Origin: Oscillospiraceae bacterium | Lineage (GTDB): Bacteria; Bacillota; Clostridia; Oscillospirales; Ruminococcaceae | Reading direction: 5' to 3' | Length of the DNA: 51,800 nt | Assembly (NCBI GenBank): GCA_021769725.1 | Contig: JAETSI010000020.1 | Span: forward strand, 1-51,800 | In this document: positions 15,386 to 23,807 of the stretch, piece by piece | Position numbering within the stretch: the first letter of the stretch is position 1 | Layout: each line of letters begins with the position of its first letter | Program-made: the position numbers and the translations under genes | Notes under the pieces: generated by a model | What the model was told of the DNA's origin: nothing | Databases searched by the model: none | The model's input: the letters and a program-made list of their open reading frames with translations, nothing else

Positions 15386-16429
15386 TTATTCCTCCATAAG
15401 TCTGCAAAATTCTTCTATCGTGACTTTTACAATTTCAGCGCTGCCGATTGTTTTGCAGACGATATAGCTAAGACTGCCTGAGGTACGCTTTTTGTCCCTA
15501 TAGCAAAAGGGGAGCAGCTCGTTTATAGGAATGTCCGTTCCGGTTGGAAGAGAATATTTTTCCAGGCAATTTTTTAGCTTTTCATGGATCTCAGGGGAGC
15601 AGAGTTTTTCTGTTATCATGCACATTCCCGCAGATACGCCCATACCATGAGTGAAATTGGTGTATTCGTGCCAGCCCTCCAGTGCGTGACCAAGTGTATG
15701 CCCAAAATTGAGGATCATGCGTTCGCCTTTGTCAAACTCATCATGTTCAACGACGTCACGCTTGATATCAATACAGGTGTAGATAAGATCATCCATTGCT
15801 TCATGAATTGTGGCAGAGGTATGATTATTGATAAGCTCAAAGAGATTTTTGTCACGTATCATGCCATATTTGACTGCTTCAGCCATACCGTCAGAAAGGA
15901 TTTCCGGAGTCAGCGTTTTAAGAGTGTTGCTGTCGCAGATAACCAGTGCAGGCTGTTTGAAAGCTCCCGCCAGATTTTTTCCGCCTTTTATGTCAATTGC
16001 TGTTTTTCCGCCAACAGACGAATCTATTTGGGCGAGAAGTGTAGTCGGGATCTGTACAAAATCAACTCCTCTTAGATAAGAGGCAGATGCAAATCCAGTT
16101 ATATCACCCACAACACCTCCTCCGAGAGCAATTATTATATCGCTTCGTGTGATAGAGTTTTCACACAAAAAGTCAAGAATTTCTCCAAAAACGGAGAGAT
16201 TCTTAGACTGTTCTCCGTTCGGGAATGTGAATGTACTACATTCAAATCCATTTTTTTCAAGGGAATCTGTTACGATTTTTCCGTAAAGAGCGCCCACAAT
16301 ATCATCCGTTATTACCGCAGCTTTTGAGGCTCCGGTAATTTTTCTGATGTATTTGCCGCTTTTTTTAATTCCGTCCCGTTCGATTATAACATCGTAGGGA
16401 TGACTGGTATTTACATGGATTGTTTTCAT
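15386..16429 (-). CDS. aroB: 3-dehydroquinate synthase
   Basis: The 347-residue NAD- and metal-dependent enzyme makes 3-dehydroquinate from DAHP. Motifs present are the NAD-binding ALGGGVVGDITGFASASYLR, IPTTLLAQIDSSVGGKTAID, metal-binding LSDGMAEAVKYGMI, and NFGHTLGHALE with HGMGVSAGM. GGAGG just upstream selects ATG 16429 (MKTIHVNTSHPYDVI). It heads the aroB-aroA-aroC-DUF4364 cluster. No clear promoter was found in the 150-bp gap before it, so it may be read through from the ExbBD-like genes. Confidence 0.96.
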   Translation of the reverse strand: MKTIHVNTSHPYDVIIERDGIKKSGKYIRKITGASKAAVITDDIVGALYGKIVTDSLEKNGFECSTFTFPNGEQSKNLSVFGEILDFLCENSITRSDIIIALGGGVVGDITGFASASYLRGVDFVQIPTTLLAQIDSSVGGKTAIDIKGGKNLAGAFKQPALVICDSNTLKTLTPEILSDGMAEAVKYGMIRDKNLFELINNHTSATIHEAMDDLIYTCIDIKRDVVEHDEFDKGERMILNFGHTLGHALEGWHEYTNFTHGMGVSAGMCMITEKLCSPEIHEKLKNCLEKYSLPTGTDIPINELLPFCYRDKKRTSGSLSYIVCKTIGSAEIVKVTIEEFCRLMEE

Positions 16430-16581
16430 AAAGCCTCCAGAATATTTCGTTCTCAAAAAAAGTAGTTATTTCTTTTAAGGCGACACTGTACAAAATACGT
16501 CCGCCTGAGATTCAATACTCTCCAAAGTCATTTAATGAGAATAATTTTTTGAATGTCAGTGGAGATTTTTAGTAAATTGTA

Positions 16582-17091
16582 TTAGTTGGCAGAAGATTCC
16601 GTAAAGGGTATGCCCTCTTGTACCAGTGCTTCTTTAAGTTCATGCATAACATCGTTATATGCATTTTCGTCAGTGATGCGGACGCAGATGCTGCCTGACA
16701 TTGATTTGAGTTCGCTTATAAAGTCTTCAATGTCAATGTAACCGTTATCATAGCGATACTGTGTTCCTGTCACAGTGATATCAACGATTTTCTCACCTCT
16801 GTCACTGATTTCCGGAATGGTGCCGGTTTCATCTTCTGTTTTCTTTTCGTCATTATTGTTGCCGCTGACAGAATCAGATGATGTATTACTGCTGTTTTTG
16901 CCGCTGCTGTCGTCTTTGCCAAAAAAACCGATATTGAAATGGCTCAGCATCCAGATAACAAGTGCGATTAAAACAACAAGAATCAAAAGCGGAAGTAAGC
17001 ATCCGCTTTTCTTTTTTACAACGACTTTTTCCTGCACAGGCGAGGTCGGAGCAGCTTTCTTTTTTTGATTATTTTTTCCGGATTTTGCCAT
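16582..17091 (-). CDS. Single-pass protein with ExbD-like C-terminal domain
   Basis: The 169-residue product has a Lys-rich cytoplasmic N-terminus, one membrane helix at about 29-50 (CLLPLLILVVLIALVIWML), and an Asp/Ser/Asn-rich linker. The extracellular domain at about 105-165 (ITVTGTQYRYDNGYIDIEDF; a second half ending LKEALVQEGIPF) follows the secondary-structure pattern of the ExbD/TolR periplasmic domain. Unlike ExbD, the helix lacks the conserved Asp, so it is probably not proton-conducting. It is the third gene after an ExbB-like and a true ExbD-like protein and may form a complex with them. GAAAGGATG precedes ATG 17091. Confidence 0.65.
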   Translation of the reverse strand: MAKSGKNNQKKKAAPTSPVQEKVVVKKKSGCLLPLLILVVLIALVIWMLSHFNIGFFGKDDSSGKNSSNTSSDSVSGNNNDEKKTEDETGTIPEISDRGEKIVDITVTGTQYRYDNGYIDIEDFISELKSMSGSICVRITDENAYNDVMHELKEALVQEGIPFTESSAN

Positions 17092-17133
17092 ATAAATCAT
17101 CCTTTCATTACGGCATAAGATATACAAAAAATG

Positions 17134-17718
17134 TCATTTATTTTTCTGTGCTGTATTTATATAAGCACAGTAAAAATTCATATATTCCTCTCTCACCATA
17201 TCTACAGCAGTGTTCACAGATTTGACATCTCTGTAAAGAGAAGTACTTCCATCGTAGATAAGTGTGCACAGTATTACGTCGTTTCTTTTAAGATCTGCAT
17301 TTTCAAGCGCCTGCATGATGCAGTCGCATATTTCCGTTTCAGAATAAATTTTTGTTTCGCCAAGCTTGCCGTTCGAATTGTAGATAATGAGCTTTCCGCT
17401 TAAATCATAGCATATATCAAGAGTTATGAGCATTCCGTTTTCATAGTCTGTCAGAGCCTGTTGATTGTCAGCGGCATTCTTGTCGATATTTTCAAGCATA
17501 GAAGTAAGCCGTTCAAGTTGATTTGTTTTTGTGTCAAGTTCTTCCCTGACAATTTCAAGCTGCTGTTCGGCAGCCGCAGCTTTTTTTGCTGCATTTTCGG
17601 CAGTCGTTTTGTCTCCGTTCTGAACATTCATCATTACCCAGAAAAGCATTATCAGTATAACATCAAGAAGGGCAGTCAGTTCTATAACAATGCCTTTATT
17701 TTTATAATATCCGTTCAT
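17134..17718 (-). CDS. ExbD/TolR/MotB-like motor subunit with coiled coil
   Basis: The 194-residue protein has one membrane helix at about 10-30 (IELTALLDVILIMLFWVMM). It matches the ExbD/TolR helix (PLIDVMLVLLI) and includes the key proton-accepting Asp. A long Ala/Glu/Lys-rich coiled coil follows (about 38-95), then an extracellular alpha/beta domain (about 98-185). The start codon overlaps the ExbB-like stop (ATGA), so the two are translated together in the stoichiometry expected of a 5:2 motor. In Gram-negative bacteria such units energise outer-membrane processes. Here the partner must be in the cell wall or on the surface. Confidence 0.78.
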   Translation of the reverse strand: MNGYYKNKGIVIELTALLDVILIMLFWVMMNVQNGDKTTAENAAKKAAAAEQQLEIVREELDTKTNQLERLTSMLENIDKNAADNQQALTDYENGMLITLDICYDLSGKLIIYNSNGKLGETKIYSETEICDCIMQALENADLKRNDVILCTLIYDGSTSLYRDVKSVNTAVDMVREEYMNFYCAYINTAQKNK

Positions 17719-18395
17719 AGCCGTTTATTTATGGAATCGAGGATATTAATAATATCCTGATCTGTGTTGAAATGATTTGAAGCAGATTCGTGAGAGATCA
17801 CCTTATCATGGCTTCTGACGGAAAGCAGATCGTACTGAATGTCATGTGGATTATCATTATCGGACTGATTGAGACTGGTTTCACGGGGGATGGGATTTTT
17901 TGCGGCAGAGTTGTTGCGTTCAAGGTAGAGGGCAACATTTTTTTCGTTATCTTCTATTTTTGCGCTTGTCACGCCGTCAAGGAATTTGAAGATTATGGCG
18001 AAGATAAGTCCCCAGAACGTGGAGGTAAGTGCACCGTAGAAATTTCCTGTAATATTTCCGCTATCAGATACCAAGCCGAGAAGTGATACCACAGTTCCAA
18101 GGATGCCAAGCAGAGGAAATATACCCGTAAGATTTACATATATTGAATAAAGTCTGCCCATGTTGTTTCTCATTGTTACAACGTCTGTTTCACGCAGACC
18201 AGAGATATCTTTATCAGCTTCTTTCCTGGAAAGGTCGCCGTCGGGAACAAATACGGTCAGATGCATCTTATTATAAAGATTGTCCGCAGATTGACGCAGG
18301 AAGAAATATACTGCACCTGTCATAACGGCGGCAATGAATATAATGAGGTCGTATCCCCAGAAGTTCATGAAGATGACCGAAAATATATTTTTCAT
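17715..18395 (-). CDS. MotA/TolQ/ExbB-type proton channel protein
   Basis: The 226-residue membrane protein has an N-terminal helix (about 12-33), a cytoplasmic loop, and two close helices (about 94-115 and 130-155). The latter carry the family core FPLLGILGTVVSLLGL and FYGALTSTFWGLIFAIIFKF. This core forms the pentameric stator or rotor of ion-driven motors. The C-terminal 60 residues are polar and cytoplasmic. AAGGAGG and spacing select ATG 18395 over the ATG two codons upstream. It is first in the operon, behind its own promoter. Confidence 0.85.
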   Translation of the reverse strand: MKNIFSVIFMNFWGYDLIIFIAAVMTGAVYFFLRQSADNLYNKMHLTVFVPDGDLSRKEADKDISGLRETDVVTMRNNMGRLYSIYVNLTGIFPLLGILGTVVSLLGLVSDSGNITGNFYGALTSTFWGLIFAIIFKFLDGVTSAKIEDNEKNVALYLERNNSAAKNPIPRETSLNQSDNDNPHDIQYDLLSVRSHDKVISHESASNHFNTDQDIINILDSINKRL

Positions 18396-18416
18396 CGGCA
18401 TTCCTCCTTAGCAAAC

Positions 18417-18445
18417 ATTATAGCATATTTAACATAAAAATGCAA
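18417..18445 (-). promoter_or_regulatory. Promoter of the ExbBD-like operon
   Basis: On the minus strand, TTGCAT (18440-18445) and TATAAT (18417-18422) have a 17-bp spacer, about 20 bp before the ribosome site. Confidence 0.78.
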
Positions 18446-18478
18446 TAGTTTTCCGAATATTTTTCTTATCTCGTTGTC

Positions 18479-18511
18479 TTTAAGACTATTTTAAGAATGG
18501 TGGAGTATAAT
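18479..18511 (+). promoter_or_regulatory. CiaR-like direct-repeat operator and promoter
   Basis: TTTAAG at 18479-18484 and 18490-18495 form the pattern TTTAAG-N5-TTTAAG (11-bp period), followed by TATAAT at 18506-18511. No -35 hexamer is present; the repeats occupy its place, which suggests activation by an OmpR-type regulator. The 18-bp core differs at one base from the site at 29696-29713. Confidence 0.7.
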
Positions 18512-18565
18512 CTGAACATAATATGAAATCTTTCAGAAGATTTATAGCAAGGAGAACGATATATT

Positions 18566-21500
18566 ATGAAAAGAATGACAATGAAAAAAATGGCAGCAGG
18601 ACTTTCATCCGCACTTGTCATGGCATCTGCTATGCCTCTGAGCAGTGTTCCGGTTATGGCAGCCGGTGAGACTTCGTCAGACATAATTTACGGTGATGCC
18701 GATTGCGACGGTAAGGTTTATCTCAACGATGCCGTACTTATTATGCAGGCAATTGGAAATCCTGACGCTTACGGAGAAAATGGAACGGATCCTAAGCATA
18801 TCACAAAAAAGGGTATAGACAATGCTGATGTATCAAACAGAGGTGACGGACTTACAAATCTCGATGCTCTTGCCGTTCAGAAGAAACTTCTCGGGCTTGT
18901 AGACGAGCTTCCGGAATCATGGAAAGAGGGGACAGATCCTATAACAACTGAAACTCTTATTCATCTTAAAGGAACGTCCATTGAGGTAGAGGGTGAGAAC
19001 GCAGAAGTAAACGGCACGACTGTAACGATTACTCATTCCGGTATTTTTACTGTTGACGGAACTCTTGACGACGGTCAGATCGCTGTTGCAATTCCTGACG
19101 AAACGGCTGACCCGGAAACAGTCAAGATCTTCCTGAACGGTGTGAATATCACGGGAAAGAATGCTCCGGCAATTTTCATATCCAATGCGGAAAATACTTC
19201 TCTGAACATTGTTGACGGCACGGAAAATACAGTGACGGACGGCGATACGGCTTATTCGGGCAACTGGCTCGGCACCGGAGTAATTGAAGCAAAAGACGAT
19301 ATTACTATCAAGGGCGGAGATCTCGGAACAGGCGTGCTTAATATCACTGCCAACACCCAGGATGCTATTGTCTGCAACAATGATATTAAGTTTACCGGCG
19401 GAACGACAAATATCACCACATTGAATGCAACCGATAAAACCAATGGCGTAAACGGCAAGATATCGGCAACCGTAAAGGATACGGCTGTAGTAAACATTGA
19501 TGCCGAGGGCGACGGTTTGAAATCATCCAAGGGCGATGTTTCTATTGAGGGAGGAACAGTGGTAATCAAGGCTGGAAATGACGCAATACAGGCAGAAGCA
19601 GCTATCAATATACTGGGCGGAAATGTCACGGCAGGCGGCGACAGAGGATTGACTGCTGTTACGGGAATCAATATCAGCGGAGGAATTGTTGTCGCTACTG
19701 CTACCGATAATCAGGCTGATTCTTCCCTGCTTTCTTTGTCACAGACAACAATGCTCTTCAATTGCGTGGACTGCCCTGATAATACCGATCTCATGTGGAA
19801 AAAAGCCAATTCCTTTGAGCTGTCAAATGGCTTTAAATGCAATTTTGTAAAGAAATATAAATATGTTCTTGTAAGCTCTCCGGAGCTGACACAAGGCGAT
19901 TCATTGACGATAAAGAATACGTCTACAGGCAGCAGTGTTGTACATGGTGCAGATAATTCTACAGCTTTTGTTCCGACAGTCAGCATAAATGTGTTTGAAG
20001 ATGTAAATCCGGGTTATGCTACAGGTCCTGTTGTTGATCCTGCAACGGGATATACCATCACTCTTGCCGACAGCGGCGTAACGTCGAATGCTCCGGCTGA
20101 AACGGCAAAATCTGACGGAAATGTACTCACGATAACACAACCAGGCGTTTTTGCCGTATCAGGCAAATGCGCTGAGGGACAAATCGTTGTAGACGTTGAC
20201 AAAACAGCCTATCCCACCGGCGTTGTGGAACTTGATCTCATGGGAGCAGAGTTGACAAACAGCAGTACTTCGCCTATATATGTAAATTCTATTGGTGATG
20301 AAGTACAGATCGTTGCCAAGAGCGGCACTGAGAATGTTATTTCGGACGGTACATCCCATAATCAGACATACACCGATTCAGACGGAAATGTGAATACTGT
20401 TGAGGGTACAGTTTTTTCACGTGACGACTTGAAATTCAAGGGCACAGGAAGCCTCACAATAAACGGAAATACGGACGACGCAGTTGTCTGCAAAAATGAT
20501 CTGAAGATCTACAACGGAAACATTACCATAAACGCCGCAGACGACGGACTGAGGGGCAAGGACAGCGTGACGGTAGGTAATGCTGCTGATATGGATTTCA
20601 GTACGCTTAATCTGACAGTTAATACAAAAAGCGGTGACGGAATAAAATCAACGGCAGTAGATACGGCAACGGCAGACAAGTCATATGGCGTGGTAACGAT
20701 CAATGGCGGAACTGTGAATATTAATTCCTACGCCGACGGAATCCAAGGCGAACAGGATGTTGTCATCAACGGAGGAGACATTAAAATCTACACATATGAA
20801 GGCTCGTCATTCACAGGAAGCGGATCTTCCTCATCAAATCCTTGGAATCCCTGGGGCGGCGGAGGCATGCAGGATGGAAATTCCAATAAGACTGACATTT
20901 CCGCAAAAGGCATCAAGGCAGTTGGTCTCTATGATGCGGCAGGGACTACATGGCAGAGCGGCGGAAATATTACTGTCAACGGCGGAAATATCACTGTTGA
21001 TTCCTCTGATGATTCGCTCCACTGCGCCGGTAACATGAATTTATACGGCGGTGTTATGCAGCTTGCCACAGCTGATGACGGCGTTCATTCCGACCATAAT
21101 CTGACGATCGGAAAAGGAACTGCTGATACATACGACGATGTTACAATAATTGTTTCCAAGGGCTACGAGGGAATCGAGGGCATGAATATCGTTCAGAACA
21201 GCGGTACTGTAATTTGCAGTGTAACGGACGACGGATATAACGCAGCCGGCGGCGCAGATGGCTCAGGTATGGGAAATACCCCGGGTTGGAATCAAGGCAC
21301 ATGGGGAGGCGGCATGACTTCAGGCGGAAATTATTCACTTGATATAAAGGGCGGATTGGCACTTGTAAACGTAACTGATGGCGACCATGACGGTTTCGAT
21401 TCAAACGGCAGTCTTACGATATCAGGAGGAATCGTCATCTCCAATGGAAACGAAGCTTTCGACAGCGACGGAACAAAGAGCTGCACCGGCGGTATCTTTA

Positions 21501-21817
21501 TCGAAAACACCGGTTCAGGCGGCATGGGCGGCGGAATGGGAGGCGGCTCTCTCAATGCTACCGTTTCTGTTACAGGATCGGTTTCAAAGGGAACGAGAAT
21601 TTCCCTTGTAGGCAGTAATAATCAGGTGATCGTATCGTTCGTTGCCGGAAAGAATGTCAGCAATTTTAAGGCTGGAGGTTCCGGAGTTCCTTCAGGAGCA
21701 GCTTTCTATACCGGCGGCACTCTCAGCAATTCTACTTACTTCCAGGAATATTACAGCGATCAGCTTGCAGCATATGGCGGAACTCTTTCCGGCGGAACAG
21801 TAATTTCCGGACAATAA
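18566..21817 (+). CDS. Secreted dockerin protein with two Cthe_2159-type domains
   Basis: The 1083-residue product has a signal peptide (1-32), a dockerin at about 40-115 (GDADCDGKVYLNDAVLIMQA and VSNRGDGLTNLDALAVQKKL), and two related beta-helix regions at about 131-440 and 495-1010. Both open with (V)NGTTVTITHSGIFTVDG-type strands and then carry DGLxS/DDGLRG/DDSLHC turns, the pattern of the Cthe_2159 carbohydrate-binding family (DUF4353). The thermophilic prototype binds polygalacturonate. Gly-rich loops (GSGSSSSNPWNPWGGGG; SGGMGGGMGGG) interrupt the second region. Many DDG/DGD turns suggest calcium binding. It is inferred to be a cellulosome-attached pectin-binding or pectin-acting protein. 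It is controlled by the CiaR-like repeat upstream and has its own terminator. Confidence 0.88.
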   Translation: MKRMTMKKMAAGLSSALVMASAMPLSSVPVMAAGETSSDIIYGDADCDGKVYLNDAVLIMQAIGNPDAYGENGTDPKHITKKGIDNADVSNRGDGLTNLDALAVQKKLLGLVDELPESWKEGTDPITTETLIHLKGTSIEVEGENAEVNGTTVTITHSGIFTVDGTLDDGQIAVAIPDETADPETVKIFLNGVNITGKNAPAIFISNAENTSLNIVDGTENTVTDGDTAYSGNWLGTGVIEAKDDITIKGGDLGTGVLNITANTQDAIVCNNDIKFTGGTTNITTLNATDKTNGVNGKISATVKDTAVVNIDAEGDGLKSSKGDVSIEGGTVVIKAGNDAIQAEAAINILGGNVTAGGDRGLTAVTGINISGGIVVATATDNQADSSLLSLSQTTMLFNCVDCPDNTDLMWKKANSFELSNGFKCNFVKKYKYVLVSSPELTQGDSLTIKNTSTGSSVVHGADNSTAFVPTVSINVFEDVNPGYATGPVVDPATGYTITLADSGVTSNAPAETAKSDGNVLTITQPGVFAVSGKCAEGQIVVDVDKTAYPTGVVELDLMGAELTNSSTSPIYVNSIGDEVQIVAKSGTENVISDGTSHNQTYTDSDGNVNTVEGTVFSRDDLKFKGTGSLTINGNTDDAVVCKNDLKIYNGNITINAADDGLRGKDSVTVGNAADMDFSTLNLTVNTKSGDGIKSTAVDTATADKSYGVVTINGGTVNINSYADGIQGEQDVVINGGDIKIYTYEGSSFTGSGSSSSNPWNPWGGGGMQDGNSNKTDISAKGIKAVGLYDAAGTTWQSGGNITVNGGNITVDSSDDSLHCAGNMNLYGGVMQLATADDGVHSDHNLTIGKGTADTYDDVTIIVSKGYEGIEGMNIVQNSGTVICSVTDDGYNAAGGADGSGMGNTPGWNQGTWGGGMTSGGNYSLDIKGGLALVNVTDGDHDGFDSNGSLTISGGIVISNGNEAFDSDGTKSCTGGIFIENTGSGGMGGGMGGGSLNATVSVTGSVSKGTRISLVGSNNQVIVSFVAGKNVSNFKAGGSGVPSGAAFYTGGTLSNSTYFQEYYSDQLAAYGGTLSGGTVISGQ

Positions 21818-21835
21818 TAAATTCGTTTATACAAA

Positions 21836-21870
21836 AATAATGAGGGAGATTTTCTCCCTCATTATTTTTT
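21836..21870. terminator. Bidirectional terminator
   Basis: AAATAATGAGGGAGA and TCTCCCTCATTATTT arms around a short loop, with T/A runs on both sides, serve both the dockerin protein and the convergent FUSC-HAD gene. Confidence 0.9.
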
Positions 21871-21896
21871 TACCGGAATCAGGAATGGAATCTTTT

Positions 21897-23168
21897 TTAT
21901 TTATTTCGGAAAGAGACTGGTTCATATTTTTTTCTTAGTGTTCTGATAATGCTGTCAAGATCAGAACTGTCAGCCAGGACATCGCATTCTTTGCCTGCGC
22001 CGATATGGAGCTTGCGATTGATGTTATAAAAATCCATAAGATAGCGTATCATATTTTCCGGACAGGAGTTTTTGTTATAGATTTTAATATAGCTGAATCC
22101 CTCATATTCATCGGCTGGAAAGCAAAGTATGCGGAAACGCTGCCCAAAGTTTCTTTTAAGCATTTTCTGATAGAGTTTTTCCACACGCTCTGTGTAGTCA
22201 ATGAGCATTATGTAGATAGGGCGGTCGCTTTCGTAGGGATCTCTTTTTATATAGTTTCTGTAAGGTGAGCGTTTGAGTTTTTTGAAGATCGCTGTTTCCG
22301 CAGGATTGACAAGATCTCTGTAATAAATTATCATAGTATCATCACACAAAGCGCTGATAAAGCAGTTCATTCCTTCGTCACGAATGATGCCGACAATTTC
22401 GCTGCATGATTCATTTGAGAACACATAAGCATTAATGAAAGTATTTTCATTTACATCGTACAATGCAGCGCCTCCCATGACGATGACCGGAAGATCAAGC
22501 TCTATTCCCTCCAGAGGTTTCATCACGCTTGCCGGAGTTCTGGCAGTAACGATTGTAAATTTCATGCCGCTTTCAATCATTCTGTTTGTCTCAACCTTGG
22601 AAAAAGGTGATAAACCGCCCTGTACCGGGATAATCATATCATCAAGGGAAACAGCGAAAAGACAGTCTTTTATTCTTTTCCGTGGCAGTCTTGCCGAATT
22701 GACAGCAACGCCGACAAGAATGCCTGTTAGGGTATCCGTTACACGGTTAAATACGAAAACAAAGGGGTTGGGGTCAGTGAGATGATTTACTGCGATACTT
22801 AGAAAAACTACGCATGAAAAGAACGATGTAGGTTGTTTTTTCAGCAGAACCGTCGAGTAGAGAACCGGAATAATGAACAGAACGTTAAGGAGATATCCGG
22901 GCAGACTGTTGTATATATTGAATACATAGATTTCAAGAAGTATAGCAACAAGACCGAAGAAAGCTCCGATAAGCGTTCCCGTTGCACGCTGACCTGCCAT
23001 TTTCATAGTTTTGCCTGTATATGGCTGAATGCACCACACGGCGGCAATCATGGAGTAGAACGGAATTCCGGTTTTCCCTCTCAGAAAAAAAATCAGATAG
23101 CATAAAAGCACTCCGGCAGCGGATCTCATTATCCTTTGCCCGATACGTGGAAATTTAGGTTTTGTCAT
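21897..23168 (-). CDS. FUSC-type membrane domain fused to a pseudo-HAD domain
   Basis: The 423-residue product has an N-terminal five- to six-helix aromatic-acid-exporter/FUSC-like region (about 8-165, VWCIQPYTGKTMKMAGQRATGTLIGAFFGL) and a C-terminal Cof-type HAD fold (about 178-415). HAD motif I should read DxDGT but is AVSLDDMI, so the nucleophile Asp is Ser. Motif II TARTP is kept. The Lys motif and the final GDxxND are also lost (IGAGKECDVLADSSDLD). The HAD part is therefore predicted to be inactive and probably binds a ligand or regulates the membrane part. AAAGGAG selects ATG 23168. It lies 13 bp after the unknown gene, in one operon. Confidence 0.72.
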   Translation of the reverse strand: MTKPKFPRIGQRIMRSAAGVLLCYLIFFLRGKTGIPFYSMIAAVWCIQPYTGKTMKMAGQRATGTLIGAFFGLVAILLEIYVFNIYNSLPGYLLNVLFIIPVLYSTVLLKKQPTSFFSCVVFLSIAVNHLTDPNPFVFVFNRVTDTLTGILVGVAVNSARLPRKRIKDCLFAVSLDDMIIPVQGGLSPFSKVETNRMIESGMKFTIVTARTPASVMKPLEGIELDLPVIVMGGAALYDVNENTFINAYVFSNESCSEIVGIIRDEGMNCFISALCDDTMIIYYRDLVNPAETAIFKKLKRSPYRNYIKRDPYESDRPIYIMLIDYTERVEKLYQKMLKRNFGQRFRILCFPADEYEGFSYIKIYNKNSCPENMIRYLMDFYNINRKLHIGAGKECDVLADSSDLDSIIRTLRKKYEPVSFRNK

Positions 23169-23181
23169 TAAAAAGCTCCTT

Positions 23182-23739
23182 TTATCTGCCGTTATAGTGA
23201 TAGTCAATTATCGTATCAAGATTTTCATATATAAATCCCTGTGCGCCGACAGAGAACATATTTACATAATATTCTCCGTAATTAGGGCCGTTCCTCAGTT
23301 CTGAAGTAATACCAATTTCATGTCCGGATGGAGAAGCTATGCGGTTTCCAAATCCGTTTCTTGCAAGCAGACCAATGCTTTCAAGCCAGTCATTTATCCA
23401 TATACCGCTAATTCTTGCAAATTCATTCTGCTGAAGTACTCTGTTTATCTCATTAACCATACTTACCATAGTACATGGACCATAGTTTATTCTGAGCTGA
23501 GATTTTTGTTCTTCGGTGATAAACACTATTTGTTCTTCGTGACTGCGTATTGCTGTTTCCTCATCCCATTTTTTAATATTTATATCAAGAATTTCAGAAA
23601 TATACTCAAAACAGGCTATCACTCTGTCATCTCTGACGGTTTCGTCGTCACTTATTCTAAAACCGGTTATAGGATTAATGCCGTTTGCAAGATTATCAAT
23701 ATACATTTTTGCACGCTGTATTTTCTGTAGTTCTGTCAT
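23182..23739 (-). CDS. Conserved hypothetical protein
   Basis: The 185-residue soluble protein has no signal or membrane helix. The N-terminus (MTELQKIQRAKMYIDNLANG...) is helical and charged. The C-terminal half is mixed, with a GFGNRIASPSGHEIGITSEL segment. I do not recognise a family with a known function. It sits between the response regulator and the FUSC-HAD gene, 68 bp and 13 bp from them, and is probably cotranscribed. Confidence 0.65.
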   Translation of the reverse strand: MTELQKIQRAKMYIDNLANGINPITGFRISDDETVRDDRVIACFEYISEILDINIKKWDEETAIRSHEEQIVFITEEQKSQLRINYGPCTMVSMVNEINRVLQQNEFARISGIWINDWLESIGLLARNGFGNRIASPSGHEIGITSELRNGPNYGEYYVNMFSVGAQGFIYENLDTIIDYHYNGR

Positions 23740-23807
23740 AGTATCATCTCTTTTCGTAATAATGTATTTTAAAAGGAACTCTCAATAGTTTGAACGTTAA
23801 CGGAGCC

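Noticed and set aside
16582..18395. Zorya-type anti-phage system
   Set aside because: The ZorA/ZorB-like pair is present in fold only; no ZorC, ZorD helicase or ZorE nuclease lies nearby and the neighbours are housekeeping genes.
20800..21560. CRISPR-like or mobile repeats in the Gly-rich coding region
   Set aside because: Similarity arises from Gly/Asp codons in the beta-helix protein; the frame is continuous.
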